Positions 24,474-36,860 of a stretch of DNA of 64,000 nucleotides are shown in pieces (position 1 is the stretch's first letter; every line of letters begins with the position of its first letter). Source of the DNA: Cladocopium goreaui. Taxonomy: Eukaryota; Sar; Dinophyceae; Suessiales; Symbiodiniaceae. The position numbers and the translations under genes were made by a program. The notes under the pieces were generated by a model that saw only the letters and a list, made by a program, of their open reading frames with translations, did no database searches and was not told where the DNA came from. Where the stretch lies: the NCBI GenBank assembly GCA_947184155.2, contig CAMXCT020006201.1, positions 52,626-116,625 of the forward strand, written 5' to 3'.

Positions 24474-24939
24474 ATGGGATATAATGGGGTAATGGGATAT
24501 AACGGGGTATAATGTATTTATCATGGTGGTTGAATGGGATATAATGGGGATTTAATTGGGATCTTTGCGGATAATATATACAGTATATATAACTTAGAAC
24601 AACCTCATGTCGTGACGTCAGAACAGAATGATGGTTAGGAAATGATCAAACAATCCCAAACTGACCTTATTTCGGATGGGTGAATTACACAAAAATTGAT
24701 CCAGATCTGATATATCCATTGAGAAAAGCCATAGAATGCCATAGATACATCCACTTCCAGTAGTGGATTGAAGAAAGTACCAATTAGCTGGGTAAATTAT
24801 AACGACCTCACTACGACCACTGGATTCATGGTTAGTAAGGGAAATCATCCCCAAATGGCCTTAATTCAGGTTAGTGAAATATTATAATTTACCCAGAATT
24901 AGTCAACCCAGTGTTGCCATAAATCTACTCCGATTTGCG

Positions 24940-25029
24940 GACTGCGATCCGTCGAGGATGTGCTATGGTGCAGCTGCTCATCGGCCTGGGTGCTAATCGG
25001 AGCTGTTACCATCGGGCGAATCGGACAGG
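24940..25029 (+). CDS. Candidate exon island, unknown protein
   Basis: GC-rich island with two open plus frames. One reads AMVQLLIGLGANRSCYHRAN, the other SVEDVLWCSCSSAWVLIGAV. Ends near GACAG|GTTGAT, which could be a donor. The frame is undecided. Confidence 0.35.
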
Positions 25030-25440
25030 TTGATTTATGGGAGAAACGGGCACAGCCCGAAACTGCCAGTACTTATGGTGTGAGACAACTAGATAGTGAA
25101 TATGTTCATACGTTATGTATATATATATAATATTATATATATATATATATATTACGCATATAATATATATATATATATACACACATGACAATCATGTGTC
25201 ACTAGTCCAATCAGTTCGATGGATACAGTAGCGCCTACCACTTATGCACCTTTCAACTGGCACACAAGCCATTTCGACCACACTTAAATCCAATTATAAC
25301 CCAAAGCACAACTTGTAGGTACCACTTTGTGTTGGCCATCCCCAGTCATGGTAGCTTTATGGCATTTGTTTTTCCAGATTACATCCCTTAAACTCCATTA
25401 AACACTGATGAAACCACTGAAATCACACTATGTACATACT

Positions 25441-25580
25441 TACTCAGCCAGTGGCTACACTTTAGACTTTTTCCATTGGGTCACACGCGCGGCTCTAAAT
25501 ACGCCAAAAGCAGCTTGGCAAGGCGCGTGCGCGGACCCAATGGAACAAGTTCAAACTTTTTCAGGAAAACCGACTGAGTA
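25441..25580. mobile_element. Large imperfect palindrome (MITE-like)
   Basis: Outer TACTCAG (25441-25447) pairs with CTGAGTA (25574-25580), and inner TTCCATTGGGTC (about 25470-25481) pairs with GACCCAATGGAA (about 25533-25544). GC-rich CGCGCG/CGCGTGCGCG sequences sit toward the centre. No coding support. Confidence 0.75.
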
Positions 25581-25679
25581 TATATATATATATACATACA
25601 CTAATGTTGGCTCCTGATTAGTGTAGGGGCCCCCTCTAAACATTTTTTTTAAGTGTCGGGTACTGAATAATATTTGATC

Positions 25680-25917
25680 AATTGATTTTGATAGATTTCA
25701 ATTTACAATTTACTTTCAATTGAGTTTTTCAATTGATTTCAATTGATTTCAAGTTACGTTGAATTGATTTCAATTGATTTTCAATTTACTTTCAATTTAT
25801 TTCAATTTGATTTCAATTGATTTTCAATGGATGCCAACTTACTTTCAATTTATTTTCATTTGATTATTTAGTTTGAATTTATTTTCAATTGATTTCAACT
25901 TACTTTCAATTGACATC
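25680..25917. repeat. ATTTCAATTG-type degenerate repeat
   Basis: Tandem ATTTCAATTGATTTCAA units with variable spacing, grading into the next repeat block. Confidence 0.85.
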
Positions 25918-27010
25918 CCATAGTAATCACATAGACATATCATAGAAATATCGTGGAAATTCCATAGGGATCCCACAACAATCCCATAGAAAGATCATAG
26001 AAATAACATGGAATAGCATAGGAACCACAAAGAAAACCCATAAGAACCCCATAGAATTCCCTCAGGAATCCCATAGAAATATCATAGAAATATCATAGAA
26101 ACATCATGGAACTCCCACAGGAATGCCATAGGAATCCCAAGTAATCCCAAAGAAATCCCATAGGAATCCAATGGAAATCCCATAAGAATACCATAGAATT
26201 CCCATAGCATCCCTTCAGAAATCCCATAGAAATCCTCTAGAAATATCATAGAAACATCATGGAAATCCCATAGGAATCCAATATGGAAATCCCATAGGCA
26301 TCCTTTTTAGAAATACCATTGACATCCCATAGAAATCCAATAGTAGTCCCAAAGAAATATCATAGAAATACCATGGAAATCCCACAGGAATCCAATAGAA
26401 GTCCCATAGAGATATCATAGACCCACCATAGAAATTCTAAAGAAACCTCATGGAAATCCCATAGAATTCCCAAAGAAATCCTCTTGAAATATCATAGAAT
26501 CAGAAATCCTTTTTAAATCCCATAGGAATCTCATAGAAATATCATAGGAATCCAATAGAAATATCATGGAAAAAACATAGGAATCCCACAGAAATCCCAT
26601 AGAAAGATCATAGATATAACATGGAAATAGCATAGGAACTACAAAGAAATCCCATAAGAATCCCATAAATTTCCTCAGACGTCCCAAAGAAATCCCATAG
26701 AAATATCATAGAAACATCATAGAAATACCATAGATATCCCATAGGAATCCAATGGAAATCCCATAAGAATACCATAGAATTCCCATAGCATCCCTTCAGA
26801 AATCCCATAGAAATCCTCCAGAAATTATTTATAGCAACATCATGGAAATACCATAGGAATCCAATGGAAATCCCATAAGAATACCATAGAATTCCCATAG
26901 CATCCCTTCAGAAATCCCATAGAAATCCTCCAGAAATTATTTATAGCAACATCATGGAAATACCATAGAATTCCCATAGCATCCCTGCAGAAATCCCACA
27001 GAAATCCCTT
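25918..27010. repeat. CCATAGAAATCCCATAGG degenerate repeat block
   Basis: More than 1 kb of loosely repeated CCATAGAA(A/T)(A/T)C and CCATAGGAATCC words. It includes a larger duplicated segment of about 115 bp at roughly 26728-26840, repeated at 26850-26955. The same word family returns at 46800-47110. Long minus frames (MGFLWDF types) are repeat translations. Confidence 0.9.
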
Positions 27011-27049
27011 GGTTGGCTGAAGTTCACCCTTTGGAAAAACCTTTTGATT

Positions 27050-27660
27050 TGGACATGTTGGGAATTCCAAAAGAATGGAACTAAGAAAGTAAAGACGAGA
27101 AAAGTATTAGCAAAGAAAAGGAAAAGGAAAGGAGTGAATGATTTTGAAAATTTTCACCTCAGACAACAGCTGGACGCAATAGTGAACCCCCACAACAAAC
27201 ATACTATTGAGAATCAGGGTTGCTCATGAACTACCCCCTTGAAAAAATGTTTGAGTCATTCTTTTTAATTGGGTTATAATAACGCATCCTATATAATTAG
27301 CTAATCATTGCTGATGGGTTATAATTAACCTTAAGAATGTTTCTTCAGACAGCAGCTTGACACAATAGAGGACCCCCACAACAAACATATTATTTAGGAT
27401 CAATATTGCTCATGAAAAAAACTGAAAAAATGAAACAAAAAACTGCAAACTATATAAGTTCAAAAAAATAGAAATAAAAATAAAACAAATTGAACAATGA
27501 AAGTTAAAAAAGAAACACATATGTTCAATTAAAAAAAGGAAAAAACAAACTGAAAAACATACCCAAAAAAAACATACACAATAGCGACCCCCCCAAAAAA
27601 ATCACAGATCCTAAATTATTTTGGAAAATACACAAAAGCGACCCACCACACTAACCAGGA
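27050..27660. other. Non-coding, A-rich stretch
   Basis: AAAATGAAACAAAAAAC-like A-rich sequence. A diverged duplication CAACAGCTGGAC/CAGCAGCTTGAC followed by CCCCCACAACAAACATA occurs at about 27165-27205 and 27350-27390. No gene. Confidence 0.5.
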
Positions 27661-27664
27661 ACCA

Positions 27665-27975
27665 ACATTATATATATACAGATACATATGCACTCTATCT
27701 ATCTATCTATCTATCTATCTATATATATACATACGTTTATTTATACACATACATACATACACTTTATACATATATATATACTATATATATATGTACTGTA
27801 TATATATATATACTACATATATATATGTATATATATACTATATATATTATATATATAGTATATATATAGTATATATATACTATATATTATATATATAGTA
27901 TATATATATACTATATATATAATATATATATATACTATACTATATACACTATATATACTATATATACTATATATC
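27665..27975. repeat. TA/TATC/ATAC microsatellite block
   Basis: CTATCTATC, ATACATAC and long TATATACTA runs. Confidence 0.9.
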
Positions 27976-28036
27976 TGCCATACCTTGGAAGGTGAACATC
28001 AAATCCGTTGGCTTTGAGGTCAAGGTCGCTTGGCAG

Positions 28037-28118
28037 CTGCCAAGGCGCACATCCAGCAGGCGGGGATCACAAAAAAAACGGCAGTGGAGCCTTTGGCTGT
28101 GGATGATTCGGCTATGGA
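28037..28118 (+). CDS. Candidate exon island, weak
   Basis: After TTGGCAG one open frame reads AAKAHIQQAGITKKTAVEPL; another plus frame is also open. No certain donor. Confidence 0.3.
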
Positions 28119-28149
28119 TGGGTGATTTATCAACGATTTAGGGATGATT

Positions 28150-28292
28150 TATCATGTGATGTAATGTAATGTAATGTATTGTAATGTAATGTAATGCAAT
28201 GTGGGGTAGGGTAGTGTAGTGTAGTGCAATTGAGTGTAGTGTGGTGTGGTGTAGTGTGGTGTAGTGTAGTGTATTGTAGTGTAGTGTAGTGG
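28150..28292. repeat. TGTAA/TGTAG pentamer repeat
   Basis: AATGTAATGTAATG passing into AGTGTAGTGTAG; the complement resembles the TTACATTACA words of the large minisatellite. Confidence 0.9.
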
Positions 28293-28299
28293 TTGTAGT

Positions 28300-29230
28300 T
28301 GAAAATGCTACAAAACCCTGACGTTTGCGACTTATGGGTTGGATTGGTCAAAAACACGGACCTCGGCTGCGATAGGCTACCAAAGGAATATGGAATTGGT
28401 ATCAAATGCATACTTGTATAGATATTTTTTGAGCATACCCAGCAAAGCCGAGGAATATATGATAATATATGGATATCCGCGGTAGCCTCCATTGGTGGCT
28501 TGGAAATGTACGAGGGGGGGTGGGCTCCCCGCTAACTTGTAGGGATCATGTGTTTTTCAGGCAACTTGTAGATGATTTAAGGTGATTTGGCTATTAACAG
28601 TGAGAATTTTCCAGCTCGCAACAGGGAACATGATGATAACAAAAGGATTTTGGCGTATGGTACCATATTTTCTGAGAAACAGAACTTGTATATTTGCGTT
28701 CAATTTATCACCATTAGGATTTTACTTGTCCACATTTTTGGGAGTTGCTGTAGTTCAACCATAAACAAAGACAGCACTGTGAGCCCCCACAGTTATCATT
28801 TGATTTATGAACCCATTCAACTACCCACCATGAATCCTAGCCATTGTAGTGATGGCCCCATATCGTCGGTGTTCATAGGTAATTTGTTGGCTATGTTGAC
28901 GGAGGAAAGGAATATTGTCTATCTGAAAACTTGACTTTTGTGAAATACGGAAATGATGCCCGTGGTCTCAAAGTGACCATATAGTTTAAGCACCAACATG
29001 AACTTACCAATTTACCAATATGTGTTTTTTTGAAGCAACACTACGAATATCAATAAAATGAGAATGATACAGTGTCCTGGTGAACTCTCCAATGTTAGTA
29101 GTTAGAAATTGTAAATGTATTATTAGTTAGGTACCCAAATTTCACATCAAATTGATGATTTATGTATGATAAAATATGTTTTAACACATACATATGTATA
29201 TATATATGTATACATGCACAATATTATTTA
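28300..29230. other. Non-coding stretch, no gene recognised
   Basis: Scattered short open frames without coding character or recognisable domains. Confidence 0.35.
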
Positions 29231-29390
29231 TATTTTTACATACATACATACATACAGACAGACAGACATTACATTACATTACATTACATTACATCACATC
29301 ACATCACATTACATTACATTACATTACATTTACATTTACATTTACATTACATTACATTACATTACATACATACATACATATATATATATA
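29230..29390. repeat. ACATT/ACATAC repeat
   Basis: ATACATACAGACAGACAG followed by ATTACATTACATCACATC words, as at the ends of the minisatellite near 2 and 3.6 kb. Confidence 0.9.
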
Positions 29391-29713
29391 ATGTTACATA
29401 TACATATTCATACATATTCCGTACAATCCCGAAATATCCCCATTGAACCATGAAATATTGGTTAACCCCCCAAGTTTGATGGTCAAATCGCCATTTGTTG
29501 ATGGTTAAATCCCATGAAATCTTATGAAGTCCCCTATGTTTTTCCATTGTTTGTGCTGGTTTGAATACCATTCATTAAGTCTCTTCAATACCATTAATTC
29601 CCATCAAATACCACTAATTCCCATTAAATTTCATGAATTACCATGAATTCCCAGTGAAACCCCAATGTTTCATGGTTAAATCGCCCTTCACCCCGTCTCA
29701 TCTTCGCTCACAG

Positions 29714-29818
29714 GGCCTCGAAGAGACCAGCGCCACGCAGAACGACGTCTGTCGTGTGGAGCTGTTGATGGCGAAGGTTCGGGTGGAGGCGCAGGGCCGA
29801 GCCGGAGCTCAAAGATGG
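29714..29818 (+). CDS. Candidate exon, 35 codons, helical protein
   Basis: Bounded by CTCACAG|G and a GT donor (AGATGG|GTGAAA), exactly 105 nt in one open frame. It reads GLEETSATQNDVCRVELLMA and then KVRVEAQGRAGAQRW. It is GC-rich against AT-rich flanks. A helix-like charged protein of no recognised family. One of the best supported islands. Confidence 0.6.
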
Positions 29819-29849
29819 GTGAAAAATGTTTTGTTTGTTTTCTAAGAAC

Positions 29850-30960
29850 ATCGGACTTCACTTGAAGACATTTGGAATTACTGGGAATTGATATGATTTT
29901 TTCGTAGGGATTTACATGGGATTTACTGCTATAGGATTTACCATTAATTCCCATGGAATGTGGATTTCACCAGAGAAAAATCAACATCACCAGGGAAAAT
30001 CTTACTGGGTTTTTCACCATGGGATTTGCTGATTTGGTGGGATATTCTCCATCAACATTGAGCATGGTAAATCCATGCTGACCAAAAAATTGAACTCAAC
30101 ATTTTCATTTCATGTAGCACAATGCGTATCATGGTTGAATGGGGATATGATTTATTGATATTTATTGGTTTAATGGTGAACCGGGTGAACCATATGTAAA
30201 AACCACCGATGAACCGTAGATGAACCTCCGATGAAGCGTCACAATCCATCACATACTGTTGTGTTTTACTGTATCTTATATTACACAATTTTTGTTTAGT
30301 CATCAAAATATGATGAATGACAACTGAATATATAACCATGGAACATGGGCAAATTAAATTGTTTTACTATCAAATATGGGTAAATGTTTCTTTAGTTGCC
30401 AAAATGTTGCTCAACGAAGAGGTTGAGGATAGTTTAAGGATAGATTGTTGACAACAGTTGCGATATATATTAAACTACCCAGTTTCCATTGTATATCATT
30501 GTCCACCTTGTAGCCTTGGTACCCAAAAAGACACAATTTTGATGTTTTTATTCTGTACATGAAGCAAATGGGTACACACACACACACGCTATACAAACAA
30601 AATTAGAAGGTAAACATGGCCCCACAGACTGTATATACTGTTGATGGAGAATCTCCCAAACATCTGAAGCATTTTCGTCATCAGCGGTGCGTGTTTGTTT
30701 GGCCGTTTGAAATATTGAGGTTTCCAAAGTCTTGGGGGTACCCTCGAATCATCCAAGGCATTCGACCATGACTTACAATATCGAAACCTATGGTGACTTG
30801 GGGATATCCCATTTTATGCCATCCCCATATCTAGGTATCATCGTATTTGTTATTTTTTCCCAGTTGCAGGCCACTTGACCGTCAGATCAGATTGTTTGTG
30901 GGCCCAGAAGGTGCTGCCCCAGTCATAAGACAGACATAGACTGTCGATATCGCCACAAAG
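29850..30960. other. Non-coding stretch, no gene recognised
   Basis: Repeat words such as GGGATTTAC and CCATTAATTCCCAT; no supported gene. Confidence 0.4.
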
Positions 30961-30970
30961 CCGGGTGAAT

Positions 30971-31092
30971 GGAGGTTTCCTAAATCATGGGGGTACTCCC
31001 AGTGAGCCCTAGTGATCATCCATGTTCCATGGGATTTTCCATGAAATAAACCGTTCAGCTAGTGGGGTAGCCCCATGACTTAGGAAAGCTCC
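30971..31092. mobile_element. Inverted-repeat element with GGAGGTTTCC ends
   Basis: GGAGGTTTCCTAAATCATGG (30971 onward) pairs with CCATGACTTAGGAAAGCTCC (to 31092), and GGGGGTAC pairs with GTAGCCCC. Related words occur near 250 and 12540. Confidence 0.7.
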
Positions 31093-31112
31093 ATGGCATG
31101 GCATGGTGCCAG

Positions 31113-31176
31113 GTGTTGTCCGGCCGACTGCTTGAACTGCAAGGCGCTGGCTGGGGCTGGGGCTGGGCTTTGACAG
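31113..31176 (+). CDS. Candidate exon, unknown protein
   Basis: Between GTGCCAG|G and GACAG|GTGTGG, 64 nt. The open frame reads VLSGRLLELQGAGWGWGWAL. The Trp/Gly repeat reflects a GGCTGG microduplication. Confidence 0.45.
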
Positions 31177-31488
31177 GTGTGGCGATGGAACATGTTGTTT
31201 CTGTTTAGATGTACTATGATGTACTGTAGATATATGATGATATATGTAGATATATGAGACTATGCATGTGTATATCTGATGTACATTTACATTGATGTAT
31301 GATATGATATGTATAACATCGCATTTTTGTTCCAGGTGCTGTTCTGTGTATATGCATATATTATAAGATAATGTATGATGCATGTATACGCTGGATGTGA
31401 ATATGTGTGTGATTGTATATAATTGTGTATATATAATATATGTATATCACTAGAAATGTACTTCAGTATATGGTTGTCCTGTCACCAG

Positions 31489-31632
31489 GCCATCCACACA
31501 GAAATCTTTACTGGCCATGATTCTCCAATGGACAAGTGGCACAGTGATTTCAACAAAAATTTCACGTGCTCATGCATATTTGAAGTGGTGATGCCGAATG
31601 GTCGGGTGCCGGAGCCTGAAAAAACACAGGCG
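31489..31632 (+). CDS. Candidate exon, unknown protein
   Basis: Follows TCACCAG|G. The open frame reads AIHTEIFTGHDSPMDKWHSD, then FNKNFTCSCIFEVVMPNGRV and PEPEKTQA, with protein-like composition and no repeat character. The end lies before a TA microsatellite and no donor is certain. No family recognised. Confidence 0.5.
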
Positions 31633-31945
31633 AACATCATATATACGTATATATATATATATATACTGTATATATATATATATACATACATATATATATA
31701 TATATATAGAGTGTACCTTCATCTATTGATAATTAAGCCATTCACTTGTACTTAAGCCATAGTTGATCAAAACTTTCGACTTGTGAAGTGGTTTAACCTT
31801 CTCAAATTCCGGCTTTAAAATGCTTTTATAGATTAATGCTGATGGTTAATCATCAGTTTACCATTAAAGTTGCCAGTTTAGATTTTCAGATTAATTTCAT
31901 AGAATTTCCCATTAAAGTTAATCATCTATGTTATGCATATTAATG

Positions 31946-32034
31946 CCATAGGATCCATGTATGCTATATATGGTAACATTTACCATCAATATACCCCAAA
32001 TGTGAGCATATATACCATACATGGATCCTATGGG
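31946..32034. mobile_element. Foldback element, family B
   Basis: CCATAGGATCCATGTATGCT ... ACATGGATCCTATGGG; the interior is almost identical to 13464-13555. Confidence 0.9.
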
Positions 32035-32078
32035 AATGCTATTTGATGGTTAATCCCATCAGTATACCCCATTTTCAG

Positions 32079-32203
32079 ACACACCGGGCACTGCACAGGG
32101 CATCGCCATTTGGGCGCTCTGGCAGCTGCTGAGTGTTGCCTGGCACACGCAAGGACAGCCGAGCCTTCGGCATGGCGCCTTTGGGGATGGGTTCAAAGTC
32201 TGG
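32079..32203 (+). CDS. Candidate exon, hydrophobic segment
   Basis: Between ATTTTCAG and TGG|GTAACA, 125 nt. The open frame reads GTAQGIAIWALWQLLSVAWH, then TQGQPSLRHGAFGDGFKVW. The IAIWALWQLLSVAW stretch could be a short membrane or buried helix. No family recognised. Confidence 0.55.
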
Positions 32204-32919
32204 GTAACATAAAAGTCAAGCGTTTATGGTAATTTTGGACATGATGGTTATACCATCTTTAGTGTTACCCAGATTTTTGACCATATTTTGGAGATGATTG
32301 ATTGATTGATTATTGGTTTTACCACACCAACAAATTACAAACTCACGAGAAGTCACTGTACATGATGGTTAGTAGGGTGAACAATTCCAAAATTTATTTC
32401 TTTCAGATTTTATAATTATGAACTGTGAACATTTGCCCAGAAACTTGGGTACCCACCAAAACATCGCAATGGATGTGTTCATCAATCTGCCAAAAAGTGC
32501 AAAAAGCAACGACATATTATGCGCACCATTTATTACCAATACATCAGGTTTGCCTTTGTGAAAATAAGTTTTGGCTGGTTCCATCTCAGGTTTCGAGCCG
32601 GCAAGTATTTGCATAGAGCGTACACAGGTTTTTCTACAGTAGCGATTGAACTGAAAAAAACAATGCGGATGTATGTAAGGATGATTTACTCATGTAACCA
32701 TTTATATGCCTTATATAAATATAGATAATTATAAATAAGACGGGTCTCACCTTTTACAGGGTGATATAGCCGGTTCGTTTCAGTTCGCGCATGTATTCGG
32801 TTCTGTTTGGTTCGGTTCGCGCACGTGTTCGTTTCCACTTGTGATACTTGTGTTTTTTGTTTTTTCCAGAAACAGCAAACTCCGATACTTCATGTTACTT
32901 CGACTTTTGCTTTTTGCAG

Positions 32920-32961
32920 GCCCTTGAAAAAGCAAATTCCCCTTCGCTTCGAATTGTGCTG
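32920..32961 (+). CDS. Candidate short exon, 14 codons
   Basis: Between a T-rich tract ending TTTTTGCAG|G and CTG|GTGGGT. The 42 nt encode ALEKANSPSLRIVL. The strong polypyrimidine tract plus acceptor supports it despite its size. Confidence 0.45.
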
Positions 32962-34110
32962 GTGGGTAACTTGACAGGAAGTGACCGAAGTCTGGCAGTG
33001 TTAGGGTTGGTTCTGATGGAAGGGTTGGTTAGAGTTTTTTTTGTTTGAAGAAACAAAACAGAACTTCCATCAAAGTTGCTCAAGTACCTGCTGGCATCGC
33101 CTGTGTCCCTTTTTCGTAGACATGTCCAAGATGCTTGCGAGTCATCTTGCTTCTCCTGCGCTCTCGAAGCAGCCTGCCAGATTGACGTTGATTGGTGTAC
33201 CCCCCCCCTTGGAGAGTGAGAGCCGGGAAGGGCAAGAGAGGGTAGCCGCAAGGCACCTTGAGTCGGGGAAGTAGTTTCACGTAGATCCATGTAGAAGATT
33301 GTGGAAGGGCGGTAAGATTTGGTCAGGAAAAAAATATCATTGGAAGGCGCACATACCTCAGGAATACCCACGTGATAGAGGCGTGTGAGTGATTTAACGG
33401 GAAATATGATCGGCATATTTTTTTACATACCATCTGGTTATTTAACATAGCCATGGAAAATCACCATGCTATTAATAGGTAAACCATGGTAAACCGTCTG
33501 TTTCTATGGGCCATTTCCCATGGCTATGGCTAGTCCAATGCAACCCCGCTTCGGCTTCGTTTCCCGCTTCGTTTCCCGCTTCGCGCTTCGGCTCCGGCGG
33601 CTTCCGTATTTGACATGGCGTATTTGACCGTCAGTTTGACCCCTTGAAAATTCGTAAAACCCGGGTTCCAGTCAAGTTGTCGATGTGGTTGATGATTGTT
33701 TTTACGATTTTTTGTTGATTTGCCAACTATTTTATAGTTTTTTTTGTTGGCTTTTGCAAAGGCCCATTTTGTTGATTATCTCATCTCATGTAGTATCCCG
33801 ACAAGTTCCCCCACATTACCACAATTTGAACGGATTAAACATGAATCACCTGAATCACACCACCAACAAGCCATTTCTTGTCAAAAAATGAAACTCGCAG
33901 CTACAGTAAGGACCCCCCAACTTATAATATGTTTAAAGTTTATATATATATAATTATATATATATAAGTTGGTTTATAATCCCATCCAAGTAAAGATATG
34001 TTTATATATATATCCACCATGAATCCAATCATTAGCCTAGTGAACCAACAGAAACCTATCCCCATGTTGTACTGGTAAACTCCTCATTCCAATCCATTCT
34101 TATGAAGTAA
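32962..34110. other. Mostly non-coding stretch
   Basis: Contains a degenerate family A-like segment at 33431-33540 (TACCATCTGGTTATTTAACA...) and GCTTCG repeats near 33547-33585. An open plus frame at 33121-33270 is not clearly coding. Confidence 0.4.
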
Positions 34111-34125
34111 ATCTCGGCCTTGCAG

Positions 34126-34180
34126 GAGGCTTCCAATGCCCACCCCCAGCGCCATCTATGCGCGGATGATGCTAGTTTCG
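34126..34180 (+). CDS. Candidate exon, unknown protein
   Basis: Between CTTGCAG|G and TTTCG|GTGTCC. The frame reads EASNAHPQRHLCADDASF. It may extend to about 34198 if another donor is used. Confidence 0.4.
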
Positions 34181-34199
34181 GTGTCCGGATGGCCCTGTT

Positions 34200-35000
34200 T
34201 TTTTTTTCCGGATGGGAAGCGAAAGAATGGGCTGAAAACGGAAGTTCATCAACAAACGCAGGGGGACTCTTGACATATATTATTATATCAAATAGGTTCA
34301 AATAGTTGGTTGTGAGAAACAGAAACATGGAAAAATAGGACAGGCGTTTGTTATTTGAACAACCCTGATTTAGCATATTTTAGCATCAAAAAACACATGA
34401 CTGGTGATTGTTAGGTGGATTGGGTTATATACAGTATACTTTGGCAGATCTTCATAAGGGAATATCTATGGGCAGTATATACATCCAAGGTGATCCATGC
34501 GCTTGCTAGTTTCAATTACTTGAGTCTGGAATGAGGGACCCCAAGGGCCGCAGTCCTTGAGTCCTTGCACGGCAGTTGAAAATAGTATCTTATAGATATG
34601 GGTAAGTCCAGAAATAAAGTATACAGTACCCCCAAATGACAATTTTTTCATAGGAACCATGATGATAATATTCATTGGATTTGGGGGTACCAAAAACAAT
34701 CGTTTTGGACACACCCGTATCACACCTAGCTTCTGTACGTGTTGTGTGTCCCGCTACATGCCTATGCCCCGGTGATGTGGCATCCACGACTGAAATCCGG
34801 ATCCATTTAGCTGCTTCATTTAAGGTAAACTCAATGCCATAAACCATCGCCATTTTTTGAAAATGTGGCTGATGGGTCTTACTGTAAATCACCATCTAGT
34901 AGTGGGCAATATTCATGAATTTTCATTCTCTAAAATCCACATTGTGCTCCTGACGTGCTGATCTCGGTAGAATCACTATGAAGCTGCCCAGTAAGTCACC
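34200..35000. other. Non-coding stretch, no gene recognised
   Basis: No convincing coding region; short open frames on the minus strand only. Confidence 0.35.
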
Positions 35001-35018
35001 ATTTTGTTGCTGAAATCT

Positions 35019-35120
35019 CTGCAAATTTCGCCCACGGCAAAAATTCCACTCCAAGGCTTGAGCAAAACCCCTCCCTGGCATCACTGCAGCGAAGTGAGGA
35101 CTCGCCAGAGGCGGAGATTG
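35019..35120 (+). CDS. Candidate exon island, unknown protein
   Basis: The open plus frame reads ANFAHGKNSTPRLEQNPSLA and continues SLQRSEDSPEAEIG. Composition is protein-like; splice sites are unclear. Confidence 0.4.
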
Positions 35121-35680
35121 GGGATACTTCAGGGGGATACTTGGGGATAATATACAACATTATAATTCAATATGATATGATGTATCATGAAATAGAGGAT
35201 TGGGTTGGATTTATGTTGAAGAATAATCAGCAAAGATCGGGATTTCCAGGATTTAGTCAACCATCAGCCGGGAGAGTTTTTTTCCGTCGATGAGAAAGGT
35301 GGATTTAGATGTAGATGGTTCATCAGTCAGCAAAAACATGATGAACTCCAACTGGAATCTAGAATCAAGACATGTTGATTGAACCAGCAAAACATGGAAT
35401 TTGTTGTCGCAGCACAGTGATTTACCCTCCAGTAATCAAACATAATCAAACATAGCAATGGACTCAATGGACAATTCTGTATTTATGATGTTCAATTTGG
35501 GATCTGCAAACTGTTTGATTTGGATTAACATATATAAAATTAGTGGATACATATATGGCTATATTTTAATATGTTAATTTTATATTTAACATATATGTTT
35601 TAATTCCCATATGAATATGTTCCCATTAAAACCTCTGAATTTCGTGCGGGGATGTCCGAATTTGCCATTCGCATTTCCAG

Positions 35681-35758
35681 GCTTTGGAAGCCACGGGTGG
35701 GGCAGAAGAAGAGGCCGGGACCGGGGCAGAAGGCGATGGCCACGGGAAATTGCTCGGG
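35681..35758 (+). CDS. Candidate exon, acidic Gly-rich peptide
   Basis: Follows CATTTCCAG|G. The open frame reads ALEATGGAEEEAGTGAEGDG then HGKLLG, ending before GATGAA, which would be a GA-type donor as known in dinoflagellates. Strongly GC-rich against flanks. Confidence 0.55.
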
Positions 35759-36385
35759 GATGAACCATTGAAAACGGATATATGAAGACCTACCATCATG
35801 GGGGATGCATAATTTGAGTCAAATCATATTTCTGAGATCCTTAGTTTTTGCATATCACATGTTTGGAAATTGTTAGCGAAAAACAACAAATCTTAGCATA
35901 CACATTCTCTCTCATACTCCCTCATACTCGCTCAAACAAACAAGTCTTACGGCAATGACGTTTAAATATGTGGAGGGCGCCAGACCACAAGGCCCCGGAG
36001 GTAGTATGAAACACCAGTTCCAATTTTATCTGCTGTGGAAATGTATGGAGGTGCCATATTTTGGCAGAATGAACATCCATAAAGTCCTCCAGGGTGTCGG
36101 CCCATTCTCAGCTGCATCCAGCTGCCACGACCTGAATCAATAGGTGGACATGGCAAATCAACATGTACTCAATAATTATGCATTATATCAATTCATGCAC
36201 TCACTATAATCTCACTATAATCTCACTGCAGTTATAAACTGGTTTTAATTACAGAAAGACCTAACTCAACCTTTATTAAGTATATATACATGTATATACC
36301 ATGTATATACCCATGATTTCAATATCTACTCACAAAATATCCCACGATATTCCCATGACATTCCCATGGTAGCCATCTCTTCCAG

Positions 36386-36491
36386 GTCATCGATGCCTCC
36401 GAGATGTCCTTGCTGGAAGCTGCAGGGTGGGCTTCGGGCTTCGGTCGGCGGGAGTGGAACGGAAGGAGTTTCCAACGAGAAATGACGCGTC
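36386..36491 (+). CDS. Candidate exon, unknown protein
   Basis: Follows CTTCCAG|G. The open frame reads VIDASEMSLLEAAGWASGFG then RREWNGRSFQREMTRL. A GA donor after CGTCT is possible. No family recognised. Confidence 0.5.
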
Positions 36492-36754
36492 TGAACAAAG
36501 GAAAAACATGGAAACCCATATTTTAACTAAGAACATCATGGAATCATGAGTCAATTGAATAACTTTGGTTTATACATATAGGTGAACTATAGATTTTGGT
36601 TGGTATGAATTGTTGGTTTGGGGATATCTCGGCTGAAGCTGGTTTCGTTGCGGAGTCCAGAAGGTCAGCCATGGTTCATCCTACTTCAGCGTATGTAGGG
36701 TGAGTCAACTTCAACTTTTTGCCTTCACCTACTAAATGAAGTGCTTGTTCTATC

Positions 36755-36860
36755 CCATGACGGATCCATGGTGCTGCCATATATGGTAACATTTATATAC
36801 CATCAATATACCCCAGTCATGTGAGCATTTTTCTACCAGCACCAGCCGGATCCGTCATGG
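36755..36860. mobile_element. Foldback element, family B, with altered arms
   Basis: Ends CCATGACGGATCC and GGATCCGTCATGG still pair perfectly but differ from the CCATAGGATCC ends of the other three copies. Interior TATGGTAACATTTATATACC and CAATATACCCCAGTCATGTG is the family sequence with two small insertions. Confidence 0.85.

Noticed and set aside
26448..27070. Minus-strand frames MGFLWDFYG and similar
   Set aside because: Translation of the degenerate CCATAGAAATCC repeat block.
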